Position numbers and translations under genes: made by a program. From positions 10,232,501 through 10,296,500 of the forward strand of contig OY992840.1 of NCBI GenBank assembly GCA_963921425.1: DNA of 64,000 nt, in the 5' to 3' direction. The DNA is from Dryas octopetala. Its lineage: Eukaryota > Streptophyta > Magnoliopsida > Rosales > Rosaceae. Shown piece after piece: positions 50,857 through 62,695 of the stretch. How positions within the stretch are numbered: the stretch's first letter is position 1; every line of letters begins with the position of its first letter. The notes beneath the pieces are model-generated. The model was not told the DNA's origin, ran no database searches, and worked only from the letters and a program-made list of their open reading frames with translations.

Positions 50857-50929
50857 GGCTTCGCCCGGGTTCGAACCGGAGACCTTCAGTGTGTTAGACT
50901 GACGTGATAACCAACTACACCACGAAACC
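50857..50929 (-). tRNA. tRNA-Val (anticodon AAC)
   Basis: Seventy-three bases fold into a full cloverleaf. The acceptor stem pairs GGTTTCG with CGAAGCC. The anticodon stem TCAGT/ACTGA encloses CTAACAC (anticodon AAC), and the T arm contains GGTTCGAACCC. A and B boxes are normal, there is no intron, and CCA is not encoded. A run of about 20 T on the transcribed strand follows within 13 bases and serves as the Pol III terminator. Confidence 0.95.
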
Positions 50930-52179
50930 AGTTGTGTACTTTCGCTTCAGTTGTTATAGTTATTCAGTTATTCGTAATGTTTCTTCTTCATGTATAACAA
51001 AGACGAAAACTTTTGTGGGTCTCATTTTTGTTTTATTTGAATCAACTTGTGGAGAGTTCTATCACACACTAGTACACTACTTGATCTATGATGTTACTAA
51101 ATGCAGTCATGGGTGTTTACTCTTCTCGTGGGAACACCAGAGTTGAAGAATTTATAAGGTGTGATATTTTGAACATTATATAAATGCATTCCTTCATGTT
51201 CATTTAGATTTCAAATTTGATGGGTTTTTTTTTTTTTTTTTCCTCAACCAATCGTTATTTTATCATTTTTCACAGAATTTTGTAGGTTTGTGCTTCTCCT
51301 TTTTCTAAGGCCATATGCTGAGAAATTGAATGCTTCTTTTCATATGCTTCTTTGCATCCTGGGCATGCATGTCGTGTTGATATTTGGCGTTCAGTTACAT
51401 ACAGAGTTTATGAAAATCAGAAGTGATTATTACATTGTTTGATGTTAAAAAAAAATTGATAATTTGTACCCAACAACCAATTGTGCCATTCTACCTTTCA
51501 TCTTCCTCCACATCAAAATCCTAGCTTCGATTAATCCCACAATGGTTCCCTGACTCTGAGTAGAACACTGGTATTTTTTATTTTTTTGGTCAAGAGTAGA
51601 ACACTGGTTAAAGATGTACTTTTTCAAGACCTAATGTGGCTGCTAGTGTTTGGTTAAATTCAAAACTTGGACCTAGAATTACTATACATTTATGTACATG
51701 TGCTTTTGGCAAAGACCCTATGACTGTCTTACGAACTCATTTCAATCAAATGAAAATGATGTGAGCGTGACCTTAAACTTTGGGACAAATGAAAAGGAAA
51801 TGTTGTTTAGAAAAAGAAAGGGTATGGTCCAATAGAAACCACTGTAGATTAGAGCATAGATTTGACCATTTGAAGGGGTATGTAAAAAGAATGCAATATT
51901 TTCAAGAGAATTAATAAACTGAGTTAAGCAGTCCATATATAATCCATGGAAAAATAATCCTCAAATTAAACCATTTATCAAAAAATAAAATCCATAAACT
52001 AACCCAAAACCCTGCCCTTTGAAGCATCAAAAGTTTATTCTTGCACTTATTAAACAATATAAGACTTGCCAGCCTGTTTTACAAGTCCAAACAGCTAGTA
52101 GGCATTGAAATCCCTTTTCAGTTTCCACTATATACATGCATGAGGTTTGTGGTGGTAATACTCAAAACAAGAACAAAAA
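50930..52179. other. Intergenic DNA before the subtilase
   Basis: No coding evidence. A TATATA stretch at 52130-52135 is a possible TATA box for the subtilase, 45 bp before its first ATG. Confidence 0.5.
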
Positions 52180-54501
52180 ATGTGTGGAGTGTTGCCACTC
52201 ATGGAGTTCATCATGTTTCTTTTTACTGCAATTTTCATGTTTCATTTCACTTCGGCTCAGGGAACAGAAATTGAACCACTGAGCCCAATCAACTTACAGA
52301 CGTACATTGTGTATGTTCACAAGCCAAAGGATCTAAATTCTTTGCAATCAGAGAGTTTAGACAGCTGGTATCAGTCACTTTTGCCAGTTACCACTGCAAG
52401 CTCTAAGCAGCAACAACGTTTGGTATACTCATACCAAAATGTAGTTGCTGGGTTTGCAGCAAGATTGACAGCACAGGAAGCTAAAGCCATGGAGATGAAA
52501 GAAGAGGTTGCTCACATTCGTCCGGAAGAGAAGTTGTTTTTGCAAACAACTCACAGTCCTTCCTTTTTGGGCTTGCACCAAGAGAAGGGATTTTGGAAAG
52601 ACTCAAATTTCGGCAAGGGTGTGATCATTGGAATTCTGGACACCGGGATAACACCTGGTCATCCTTCGTTTAGGGACGAAGGCATGCCTTCTCCACCAGA
52701 TAGATGGAAAGGAAAGTGTGAATTCAAGCAGACGGCAAATGGCACACTGTGTAACAACAAGATCATTGGTGCAAGAAGTTTTGGCAAAGTTTTAACACCT
52801 TCTAGTACTGCACCAATTGATTGGATGGGTCATGGCACTCACACTGCTAGCACTGCTGCTGGAAACTTTGTGAAAAAGGCCAATCTATATGGGAATGCTA
52901 ATGGCACGGCTGCTGGCGTAGCGCCTTATGCCCACTTGGCAATTTACCAAGTCTGCTCTGTTAATGAATGTTCGGATAGTGATGTCCTTGCAGGGCTTGA
53001 TGCTGCAATCGAGGATGGTGTCGATGTGATTTCCATCTCCATGGCTTCTATGAGCATAAATCCTCTCTTTGAAGATATTATTGCATTGGCTGCTTTCAGT
53101 GCAATGGAAAGAGGGATTTTTGTGGCCTGTTCAGCTGGGAATTCAGGGCCATCCACTTACAGTGTAGTTAATGCTGCTCCTTGGATTCTCACAGTAGGAG
53201 CAAGCACCATTGATAGAAGCGTAATAGCAACAGCTAGACTCGGAAATCGGGTCGAATTTGATGGGGAATCCATTTTTCATCCTAATTTTACCAAAGGTAA
53301 CTCTCCCACTTTATTGCCTTTGGTTTATCCAGGCACAAATGGTGCAGTGTGGTCTATGATATGTAACAATGGGTCACTGGGAGATGATGTGAAAGGAAAG
53401 ATAGTGTTGTGTGAGAGAAGTAGGGAACTAACTAGAATTGAGCAAGGAAAAGTAGTGAATGCTGCAGGTGGAGCTGCCATGTTTCTGATGAATCCACTAG
53501 AAGAGGGCTATAGTACCTACGCCGAAGCCCATGTTCTGCCTGCATCCCATTTGAGTTATGCTGCAGGGTTGAAAGTCAAGGCTTATATAAAGTCAACCAG
53601 AAAACCAATGGCTACAGTCAAATTCAAAGGAACTGTAATTGGAAACTCATCTGCTCCTGTGGTTGCTTCCTTCTCCTCCAGAGGACCAAGCATGATTTGT
53701 CCTGGGATTTTGAAGCCTGACATTATTGGACTTGGAGTTAACATTCTGGCTGCCTGGCCCTTCCCTTTGGACATGAGCTTGAAATCAAAATCAAACTTCA
53801 ATATGATATCAGGTACCTCAATGTCATGCCCTCAACTAAGTGGCATTGCAGCTTTGCTAAAGAGCTCCCATCCTGACTGGTCACCTGCTGCTATCAAGTC
53901 TGCAATCATGACCACAGCTGAGGTAGTAAACATCAGAGGTCACCCCATTGCTGATGAAACGCTCCGTCCTGCCAGCATCTTTGCCATTGGTGCAGGCCAT
54001 CCAAACCCATCAAGGGCTAATGATCCGGGGCTCATCTACGACATCAAACCCCACGATTATGTATCATATTTATGTGGTAAAAATTACACTAACAGACAAG
54101 TTGGGATTCTCTTGCAAGGCAGAGTGAACTGCTCTTTTGAGAAAAGCATACCCGAAGCTCAACTGAATTATCCTTCATTTTCCATTCTAATGGGGTCTAG
54201 TCCTCAGACTTATACCAGAGAGGCGACAAACGTTGGCAAGGCTAGTTCATCATACACTGTGCAGGTTGTTTCACCCCAAGGAATTAGTGTCAGTGTAAGG
54301 CCTAAAACTATTACATTCACGAGGGTGAATCAGAAGGCAAAGTACTTGGTCACTTTTCGACGAACCAAGGGTGGAGGAAAGTCTGAAAAAATTCCAGGAA
54401 AAGTTCCAGAAACTAAGCCGTTTGCTCAAGGATTTCTGAAATGGGTTTCTGATCAATATGCAGTTAGGACCCCAATAGCTATCAAATTTATAGAAGAATG
54501 A
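52180..54501 (+). CDS. Subtilisin-like serine protease (SBT1 group)
   Basis: Single exon, 773 codons. An N-terminal hydrophobic signal peptide may start at M1 or at M8/M12. The order is I9 propeptide (YIVYVHKP to about 122), then the S8 catalytic domain with D154 (ILDTGI), H218 (MGHGTHTAS), oxyanion N321 (SAGNSGP) and nucleophile S547 (GTSMSCP). A protease-associated insert lies between His and Ser, and a fibronectin-III-like tail follows [12 protein letters not shown]. All catalytic residues are present, so it should be an active, secreted cell-wall protease that matures peptides or proteins. The lack of introns is usual for SBT1. The substrate is unknown. It lies tail to tail with the P450. 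Confidence 0.95.
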   Translation: MCGVLPLMEFIMFLFTAIFMFHFTSAQGTEIEPLSPINLQTYIVYVHKPKDLNSLQSESLDSWYQSLLPVTTASSKQQQRLVYSYQNVVAGFAARLTAQEAKAMEMKEEVAHIRPEEKLFLQTTHSPSFLGLHQEKGFWKDSNFGKGVIIGILDTGITPGHPSFRDEGMPSPPDRWKGKCEFKQTANGTLCNNKIIGARSFGKVLTPSSTAPIDWMGHGTHTASTAAGNFVKKANLYGNANGTAAGVAPYAHLAIYQVCSVNECSDSDVLAGLDAAIEDGVDVISISMASMSINPLFEDIIALAAFSAMERGIFVACSAGNSGPSTYSVVNAAPWILTVGASTIDRSVIATARLGNRVEFDGESIFHPNFTKGNSPTLLPLVYPGTNGAVWSMICNNGSLGDDVKGKIVLCERSRELTRIEQGKVVNAAGGAAMFLMNPLEEGYSTYAEAHVLPASHLSYAAGLKVKAYIKSTRKPMATVKFKGTVIGNSSAPVVASFSSRGPSMICPGILKPDIIGLGVNILAAWPFPLDMSLKSKSNFNMISGTSMSCPQLSGIAALLKSSHPDWSPAAIKSAIMTTAEVVNIRGHPIADETLRPASIFAIGAGHPNPSRANDPGLIYDIKPHDYVSYLCGKNYTNRQVGILLQGRVNCSFEKSIPEAQLNYPSFSILMGSSPQTYTREATNVGKASSSYTVQVVSPQGISVSVRPKTITFTRVNQKAKYLVTFRRTKGGGKSEKIPGKVPETKPFAQGFLKWVSDQYAVRTPIAIKFIEE

Positions 54502-55346
54502 AGGACTTGCTGGAACATGCCAACAAGCCTAAAGCACTAGATGGAACCATGGAAAGTTCCCATCAACCCTTTTATCAATCCAATTGGTTTTGTCACGGCC
54601 ATGAAATTACACCAGAATTCCTCATTATCTATCTTATGTAGTTAATTGTAGTACCATTTTACTTTCAATATGTATTTTCTTTTCCGCTGGCAAGCACTTC
54701 CTCTTTATAACTGAATGCAGAAGAAATTAATTGAAACAGAAGACTGCATTCAGCTCTCATTCCAGTTATAGCAGTTTAATTTCTAGTAATTCTCTAAGTT
54801 TACTAATCCATGGTTTTTATTTCAAGTTGTCTATTAGAAATTCAAATGGTATAATGCATTTTTGAGTTTTACTATCAAACGCTACGACAACGAATTGGTG
54901 AAATGAATGGTTTTGGTGAAGGGATTACTGGACCACTTGATGAAAATTAAAAGTTGAGCTATCCCATGGGTGATGGGTTTGTTAAGATCATGCGGTTTAC
55001 TCACAAAAGTCTTCTTTGGAGGCAGGGCCGGCCTAGTACAAAGATAGGCAAAATATCTTTGGGGGCAAATGGCTTCTTTACTTTGGAAAGGCCATGACAT
55101 AGATGGAAGGGGTGCAAAGTCTGCAATGCAGTCTGGTATCACAAAAGTAATTCTGTTTTAAACAAATGGTGCAGTCGACAGTTGATTGCAGATTGGAATA
55201 CTGAACTCAGCTGGCTCTTAAACAACTTTAAAAGGCCAAAAAGCCTTCAGGTTTATTGACTCACTCTGTTTTTTTATGCTGTCAAAAGCATTCCCACTTA
55301 TGCAAAACAATAACAATTCACTGAATACTGTGCAAAACATAGACAT
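54502..55346. other. 3' region between the subtilase and the P450
   Basis: Convergent 3' UTRs and AT-rich spacer. A short GC-rich string GGCAGGGCCGGCCT at about 55020 resembles terminal sequences of some hAT elements, but I could not find its partner. Confidence 0.55.
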
Positions 55347-56929
55347 TTACACAGGGATAGGGATGGCTCTCAAGGGATGCGCCATCTCTAAGGTGATGCC
55401 AAACTTATCATCCATGTCCATGTTCTCTGGTGTAACTCCATCTTCAAGCTTCCAATCAAAAGAATGGATAAGGGAACCCAACATTAAGTGCAACATTCTC
55501 ATTGCTAATGGCAATCCCGGACATATTCTCCGTCCGGCACCAAATGGTATAAGCTCAAAACTCCGGCCTCTAACATCAATTTCTGATCCCAAGAACCGCT
55601 CGGGCTTAAATGAATCTGGGTCATCCCATTGACTTGGGTCCCTGCCAATAGCCCATGCGTTAACAAGCACTTGTGCACCCTTTGGAACTGTGAAGCCTTC
55701 AATTTCTACATCTGCCTCGGCTTTCCGGGGAAGTAACAAAGGCACTGCAGGGTGGAACCGAAAGGTTTCTTTGACTATGGCTTGCAAGTAAGGTAGTCTA
55801 GCAATGTCTGATTCCTCAACTCGGTTGCCTTTGCCAATTACTTCATCAAGCTCTAATCTGGCTTTTGACAGAACCTCAGGGTGGCGCAATAGCTCTGCCA
55901 TTGCCCATTGGAATGTGGCTGAAGTTGTGTCTGACCCAGCAACAAATAGAACCTATTCATCAAACATAACCATTAAAACTCAAACCAGTAAAAAAACTAA
56001 AAGTATCAGACACTTTCAGAGAAGATTATGGTACTGACCAGTATCAGATGATAGATTTGTTTTTTGTTGATCTCCTCACTGTTTTCTTCAGTAATGTTGA
56101 GAAGGGTATCTAAAACATCATTACTTGTTGCAGAACCAGGCAATTTTCTTGACTGCAACCTTTGTTCAACTATGCTGTCAACCAGATCTAATATCTTACC
56201 AAAGTACTTGGTCATTCCCCTTCTTATGCCATGGAGATCAATCTTCCTAAGCACAGGAAAATAGTCCCCCAAATTTGGTTTCCCAGCCTCCATCATAATA
56301 GTACACACCACCTCCTTGAACTCCCTAGCCATTTCAGAACTTGGGTCAGCCAAGTCCATAGAAAAAACTGTGTTAGACAACAAATTGAGGGTGGTTGTGA
56401 AAGCTGCCCTCCCAATATCCACTGCTTCACCAGTCAGGCTGCTTTTCCGAACATCCTCGAAGAGTTTTTCCACTGTCTTGCTCCTGAGGTCTTGGTTTGC
56501 ATCAAGCATCTTATTGGCGAATAGTTGAGTGTTGCATATTTTCCTAAGGTTTCTCCAAAGGGTTGAAACTGGAATCCATGGCAATCCAACAGTGTGGTGA
56601 TCATGGGCTCGAATTGCATCCGGGATGGTTCGATTAGACAAAAATTGGTCATGGTTTTGGAGGACTTGTTTGGCCATGGTGGCTGAAGAAACAACTATGG
56701 AGGTTAATTGTCCTAGTTTTAGGGTCATTAGAGGGCCATGTGTTTGGGCAAGTTTGGCAAGAGATTTGTGGGGTTTGTCACCAAGTTGGAGAAGGTTCCC
56801 AATGACTGGTAAGGGTTTTGGCCCTGGTGGAAGCTTTCTGGAGCTCTTTTTGGCTCTTGAAATTGAATACAGGGCTTGGATCAATATCCAGGTGAGGATG
56901 AGACAAAGGAAACTGCTCAACAAGTCCAT
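55347..56929 (-). CDS. Cytochrome P450, CYP76 family type
   Basis: Two exons, 56929-56039 and 55952-55347, give 498 codons; the phase-0 intron sits just before FVAGSDTT, the usual position for A-type P450s. Features in order: membrane anchor (about 1-22), proline-rich hinge [14 protein letters not shown]-helix AGSDTT, K-helix ETFR (ExxR), and heme loop [10 protein letters not shown] with the cysteine ligand. The stretch [18 protein letters not shown] and overall pattern fit CYP76. Members hydroxylate monoterpenols, other terpenoids or phenylureas; the substrate here is not predictable. It should be an ER-bound monooxygenase. The gene is intact. Confidence 0.9.
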
Positions 56930-57402
56930 CTCTTTGTCTTGCTCTCTCTTTGCTCTTTCTCACAAAGTCTATAGAATGGATGCACGCAACTAGCTAAAAA
57001 TGTTTCGTTTTTCTTTCTAAAACCTTACTTTAACTAACTTCATGGTTATAATTCAAAAAGGAGTCTTGTCAAATAAGAAAAGGTAATACTATCAGCACAT
57101 CTCATTTGACCTCTGGAACTTCAAAACAACAATCAAAACAGAGCAATGGGTGTAGTTGGAAACTTGTGAGAGAACTAATGAGACCCTTAATGCATGTTTA
57201 GAATTAATGAGAGGCATTTAGGGTCTCACTAATTCTGTCACAAGTTGCACATGCATTCATTGTACTCTTTGGCAACAAAAACAAAGAAATAAAGCTTTTG
57301 AGGTTAACCTAAGTAGTGAGAATGGGTGGAGTAATGTGTTAGATCCTAAAGTTCTAATAATAATAATAATAATAATAAAAATGAAAAAAACTAGATCCCA
57401 AG
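56930..57402. other. Proximal promoter of the P450
   Basis: Non-coding, bounded upstream by the solo LTR. A pair of partly inverted copies (GAACTAATGAGACCCTTAATG / GGGTCTCACTAATTCTGTCA, about 57172-57240) could fold. A (TAA)n tract lies at about 57356-57378. Confidence 0.5.
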
Positions 57403-57986
57403 TGTTGGGATTCCTGCAATTTAGTTAGTACAAATGACAAGAAAATAATTAAGATAAATAAATAAAGCACACAACATAGAGGTTTATGCGGTTCTTTCTT
57501 AATTTGAAGTACATCCACGGTCTGGTCTTTCTTTACTAATGAGAATAACAATACAATCTAGAATCCCTCGTGTTTAATATCTCAAACCCGAGCCCTTAGA
57601 CCCTTGTACACCCCTCTCAACTTACCCTCTCAAATACCTGTAAAGAGATCGAATTCTCTCTATAGCTTGTAGAGAATAATTTTTTGAATTGTCTCTGCAT
57701 TGATCTGATGCATATTTATAGGCACTTGAACTTAATGGCAAATTTGTGAATATCACGGCACTTACGCGCCACTTGTAATATCAAGTCAAAGATCTCCTTA
57801 TTTTTAATTCAATGTCTCATGTACTACTATTGTAATTTTAGCAGTGCATTAATGTGCAATATGGAGATTGCTTCCTTGTTCTCAAATAAGGCTGCGCCAC
57901 CCATTTATAGCTAGCTATGGCTTCCAGATGCATTAAATTGAGCCACACCAAATGTGGCTTGACTACCACGGTACCACCCTCCAACA
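57403..57986 (-). mobile_element. Solo LTR of a copia-like retrotransposon, 584 bp
   Basis: The segment starts TGTTGGGATTCC and ends CCTCCAACA, the inverted TG..CA ends of an LTR. On the minus strand it has a CCTATAAATATG promoter (57711-57722) and later a typical copia U5-like stretch (around ACCGTGGATGTACTTC). No primer-binding site or internal domain lies next to it. Flanks CCAAG and ATAAG are a poor 3-of-5 target duplication, so it is probably old. Confidence 0.72.
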
Positions 57987-59042
57987 ATAAGATTTGATTC
58001 CTTATAATGTATAACCAAAACAAAAAAAAAAAAAGATATAATAATTTTTTTAATCTTTGTCTTCTCCCATATTAATTACATTACTCTTATATATTGGTAT
58101 GTTATGAATTAGTTCATAAAATGTAGCAAAACTAAATTAGGTGCAGTAAGGCTTGAAGGAGCTTTGAGCTAGCTAGCTAGCTGCACCTTAAACCTCTTCT
58201 AATTAGACTCAAAATTGCTTTCAAGAATGGTATTTTTTATTTCTTCAACTCTAATTAGCTCAAGGTTGCAAAATTGCTTACTAACCAGTTATTGTTAACT
58301 TCAATTTTTATTTCTATCAACTACCCTTTCATTTTCTCCTAACTTGTCCCTATTTATAACCTTATATTCAACATGCACCGTACATGCATATTTTTCTAGT
58401 TATAATACTTAAGTGTGAGGTCAATGAAGCCAAAATCCTTTTCATATAGATTATTTATATTATTATCAAAAAATTATTTTTGTTATTGTTCATCCAAAAA
58501 ATATCAAATATATTTTTAGAAAGCAAAGAGGATGGTTTTTACTTTTTAGCAATCCCTTGTTAGTTTATTTTGTAGCAGACTTGAAGTGGTGAATTCTCTT
58601 TTTATTACGCGTACACGTAATTCTATCATGATGATCAGTTAGTATTTTATAATTGTTGAAAAAATTTGCAAATTAATTGATTAGAAGGCAGAACACAATC
58701 ACACATCATGGGATTGGTACGTGATTCGCGGTCTATATATTGATATTTAAGTGAAGTCAATGAAGAAAACGATGGATCGTGCATTTATTAGTACTGTTAA
58801 TATTTGCGTCTCTAAAAGTTGGTGAGGAGCCAGTTGGAGCAAATCAGAGCAATGTGATATATGATCCATTACGGTTGGAGATTTGAGATTCTCATGCACG
58901 TGGCGATTGATCATAGAAGGACTAATGTACTATTAATGCTCACGAAAAAAGAATAGATCAAATGAGCAATGTTACAAAATCAATTATACTAGAAAACTTA
59001 AATAATTACTCTATAAGATGTCTTCTTTTGTGTCACTATGGT
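57987..59042. other. Intergenic AT-rich DNA, no gene seen
   Basis: Short ORFs only. A CTAGCTAGCTAGCTG string at 58168-58182 is a minor simple repeat. Confidence 0.55.
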
Positions 59043-59051
59043 GTAATGTTA

Positions 59052-59233
59052 GAAAAATTATTAGGTGTATCTGATACAACGCCACGTGATGTAACTAATC
59101 TAATGTGCATAGGTATTATTGGACGGTATATTTATATTAGAAGAGTATAATGTTAATAATATTTACTCATATTATGACACGTTGGATTTGTTATACCACG
59201 TAGCGGTGCATCGGATATACAAAACAATTTCTC
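59052..59233. mobile_element. 182-bp MITE with 9-bp target duplication (Mutator-like)
   Basis: Left end GAAAAATTATTAGGTGTATC and, on the minus strand, right end GAGAAATTGTTTTGTATATC continue as inverted arms for about 45 bp, each holding a GC.ACGTG block. The flanks are GTAATGTTA (59043-59051) and GTAATGTTG (59234-59242), a 9-bp duplication with one mismatch. There is no coding capacity. Confidence 0.82.
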
Positions 59234-59242
59234 GTAATGTTG

Positions 59243-59700
59243 GCCCAAACTTTTGCATCCGATTAGTAACGCTTGAGATTTCACGATCAAAAGAAAACCA
59301 TAAAAATAGAGACTTTAATTTTTCATATGTATTCACATAATTTTTTAAAAAAATTAAGTTATTCTTATATTTGAATTAGAGCTTTAAAAATGTTTTTTCA
59401 TTTTCCTTGAGCCTAATATAATATATATATATATAGGTTTATATAATTTGGAGACCTAAAGCGGTTGACTCGTTTTTTTTTTTTGTTGTCTAAGTAATGA
59501 CTCATTGTACTCACATGTTCATAAAAAAGAAATTTTGTACTTTTTTTTTATTGCTATGATATGTAAGGACCTAATTGACTTTGCATCCTATTTAAACACC
59601 TAATTAACTAAGAATACAAGATAGAAATCAATTTAGACAGCCGGATATGTTTTGGTGAAGTTGAAGTTTTATTCTATATGGAATACCTATACTATAAGGT
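59243..59700. other. Intergenic DNA or U3 of the LTR element, boundary unclear
   Basis: AT-rich, no ORF of note. The left edge of the retrotransposon LTR should be somewhere here or just right of it, but no TG start with a testable duplication can be fixed because the other end lies outside the window. Confidence 0.4.
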
Positions 59701-59772
59701 CATGAAAATCAGGAGGTGATTAGGATAGCATCGAGAATTCCTTTATGGGCAAGGAATCTAGAGGTTTTCACC

Positions 59773-59780
59773 TATAAATA
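59773..59780 (+). promoter_or_regulatory. LTR TATA box
   Basis: TATAAATA about 215 bp before the end of the 5' LTR, followed by GA-rich R/U5-like sequence (GAGAGATACAGAGAGAGAGG). Confidence 0.6.
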
Positions 59781-59994
59781 TAAGGCTTAGGTCCCCTCTC
59801 TCATGTACCAATTAAGCACAATTATTCCTACCCCATATTAGGAGTGCATAGAGAGATACAGAGAGAGAGGAAGACTTGGGCTGATCAAGGTTTACCTACA
59901 AACACTTTTGCTGCAGCTATTCTTTTGTCGTGTGTGTTGAGATGGCTTCACAAGGTCAGTCCCTTTTGTATGCATATCTGGAAAATCCAACATG

Positions 59995-60006
59995 TGGTAT
60001 CAGAGC
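59995..60006 (+). other. Retrotransposon primer-binding site (tRNA-iMet)
   Basis: TGGTATCAGAGC, two bases after the LTR end CA. This 12-mer is the standard minus-strand primer site of many plant copia and some gypsy elements. Confidence 0.88.
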
Positions 60007-60371
60007 TTTAGGTTCTATGCATCTTAAGGTCTATTTTGTGAAGTCTGTGTGCATAAATTTTTGGTTACTTTACTAGAGAAATCTGCCTGCAAATTTTGGT
60101 TGTTTTTTTACTAACGAAAAATATATGCATGCTAAGACAATTTGCACTATTTGTTCCTTTTGACTTTGATGATTGCCAGTGCCACTACATATATAGTTGT
60201 TTATAAACTACATGATTGTTAACTTGCAAGTTGATAAAATAATTAAAAAAAAAAAAAAAAAAGGAGCTATCTTTCTAATTGTTTTGTTTACACAAGTTGT
60301 CACACGTTACAAGCAGTATAGGCTTTATATCTGCCTTTTATGTGTTGATTTTCCTCTATGTATGATAAAAG

Positions 60372-60623
60372 AATTCCGCAAAAGAAATATCTCATAAAGA
60401 AGTTAGTTTTTGTTCAATAATGATTATTTCATGCTTGGTCCACAGATAAGCATAAATTAATTGTTATTGTTCAACTCAAGTGATATTGACAAAGGGATGT
60501 ATGGTTCTCAGTCCACAGATGGTTACCATACATGCATACAGACAGCCCACTAGGACTAAGGACAAGTTTTTGTGGTATTCTTTTCTTTTTGCTGACCCGC
60601 TCAAAAATGAAGGAAACTAAAAG

Positions 60624-60662
<39 letters not shown>

Positions 60663-62570
60663 TTTTTTATTTTTTTTTTCGGGTTCAAGGATTAAAATCC
60701 ATTTTGTATGTGATTTTATTAAGATTGAGTTTTGCTACAGATTATTTATAGATGTTGTGTTTAATTCATACCCATTCATGCTAAAGAATCGATGAGAATT
60801 TTCAAAAATTTGGGAATTTTTGGGAAAATTTCGAAATTGGTTGATTGTTTGTTTTTAATCCTCAATTCGTAAAGCTAACTAAACAATATCGACTCTGGGA
60901 TCTCCAATTTTGTTTGATTTTCTCGGTTTTGTTGAAAATTTTCGAATTTCTATTCTTGCTTAAATTCTCAATTATGGGTTAGAGTCAGATTACTCTTACT
61001 TGCTTTTCAACTCTAACAAGTTTGCAGGAACCAAACGCACAAAGGTATGTTTTTCTTGTGTGCATGTTGATTGGAGAAAATCTAAATTCATTGTTGCTAG
61101 TTAATTTTTATTATGGACTAGCTCAACTTGTTGCATTATTCTAACAACATATGGCAGATATTTCCTTCTTGCCATACAGGTGTAGGAAATCTCTAAATTC
61201 TGTTTTTAAAGTCTGTGATATGATAAGGAATTTAAGGGTATTGTTGTTTCTCTTGCCCCACAGGTGTAATCTCAATACAAACTAAAGAATTAGGTGCATA
61301 TAGGTTTATTTTATGTCCAAGCACTCTGCCCCATTGTTGTAATTGCTGAAACTGATATGCCTGTGAATTTCTTGATTATGGGATAAAGTTAATTTTGTAA
61401 TTCATGGTTGTGCCATTTATATGTTTGCATATCAGTATATTTAAATCATATCAATCACACTTAAAGCAATCAAGTTTCACTGTAAGAACATATCCTTTTA
61501 AATTCGCTGCCTTAACATGTTTTCTTACATATAAAGATAATTGCTTAAAGAACCTATTATATTGTATGATCTTCCTCTTATACATTAGTATAACTAAAAT
61601 TCCGCATAAAGATAATACCTTGTAAGGTTGTCAGGCTTTGATTAATGGTAATTATTTCATGATTAATTAGTCCACAGACAATCATTAATCGGTTATTGTT
61701 AATCAATTCAAAGTGAAACTGACAAAATTGTATCATGAGAGACTATCAATTGAATTTCCTGCTCATAAGTGTGAATTCAATTAAAACATATCTCATGATG
61801 GAAGAAATGACATATAAATTGATGTGCATATCCGAATCTTTTCTGTCCACAGATGAAATTTTTTATTTTTTTTTGATAAAAGACTAACACATTAGTTCAT
61901 ATTGTCTATTTCTTTATCACATCTGAACTCTCATGCATCTAAAGATCTAAAATTTGAAGCTTGTTTGCACGAAATTTTTCTTGTTGTTTCTATGCTCTGC
62001 TAGGCTAAATTAATCTACTGCTTTTATAGAAACATGTTTGCATGCCAAGGAAAATTACGACCAATAAGGAAATAAGAAGCCTTTAACTATTTGTGTTTAA
62101 ATATTTCGGTGATTGAATATGGGAAATGGTATAAACTACAAGTTTGTGCATGTATTGCACATGTTCTTCCTTTTTTCATAAAGCAAGAATATATTCCGCA
62201 ATCAAGAATGATCCATAAGGTTGTCAAGCTTTGATTAAAAACAGTTGGTTTATGTTTGGTCCACAGATAAACATGAAACAATTGTTATTAATCAATTCAA
62301 AGTACTAATTGACAAGATTTGCATCATGAGGGACTGTCAATTAAATTTTCTGCTCACAAGTGTGAATTTAATTGAAAATAACTCATGATGGAACAAGATG
62401 GTATATTAATTGGTGTAAATATCTAGGTTTTTCAGTCCACAGATGAAAGGTCTAGATATCAGATCATTATACCAATTCATACTGCCAGACTTGTGAAAGA
62501 AACGAAGGGCATGTTGATATTCTGTCCGTAGATGATTATCATTCATGCATAAAGATTATTGGGGTTAAAG
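60372..62570 (+). repeat. Reiterated retrotransposon leader, three diverged units
   Basis: Units are anchored by ATTCCGCA at about 60372, 61599 and 62194. The last two units are about 595 bp apart and share TAAGGTTGTCA.GCTTTGATT, then GTCCACAGA, then TTATTAATCAATTCAAAGT-like sequence, then CTCATGATGGAA. The short motif GTCCACAGAT (with small changes) recurs at least six times in this region. Unit 1 is only partly alignable. Confidence 0.7.
60624..60664 (+). repeat. (TTTA)n microsatellite
   Basis: About ten TTTA/TTAT units in a row, inside the retrotransposon leader. Confidence 0.9.
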
Positions 62571-62602
62571 ATTGATCATGTTGCATATTTCGTTGAACCC
62601 TG

Positions 62603-62695
62603 AAGGGTAAGAATTTTAAGAAGTGGAAAGCGAGATTTAAAGATTACTTTACGGTCTCTTAATTTGATCATATCTTAGCTGGTTGGGAACTCTCA
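62603..62695 (+). pseudogene. Broken gag N-terminal remnant of the copia-like element
   Basis: One frame reads KGKNFKKWKARFKDYF, resembling the conserved opening of copia-type gag (basic, with a tryptophan after NFKK/NYxxW). It is cut by a TAA at about 62660-62662, continues in frame for a few residues, and has no usable start upstream. It shows where gag should begin and that this copy cannot encode it. Confidence 0.55.

Noticed and set aside
59239-59992. TGTTGG at 59239 as the left end of the 5' LTR (matching CCAACA at 59987)
   Set aside because: The same bases are part of the 9-bp target duplication of the MITE at 59052-59233, so the match is better explained as chance.
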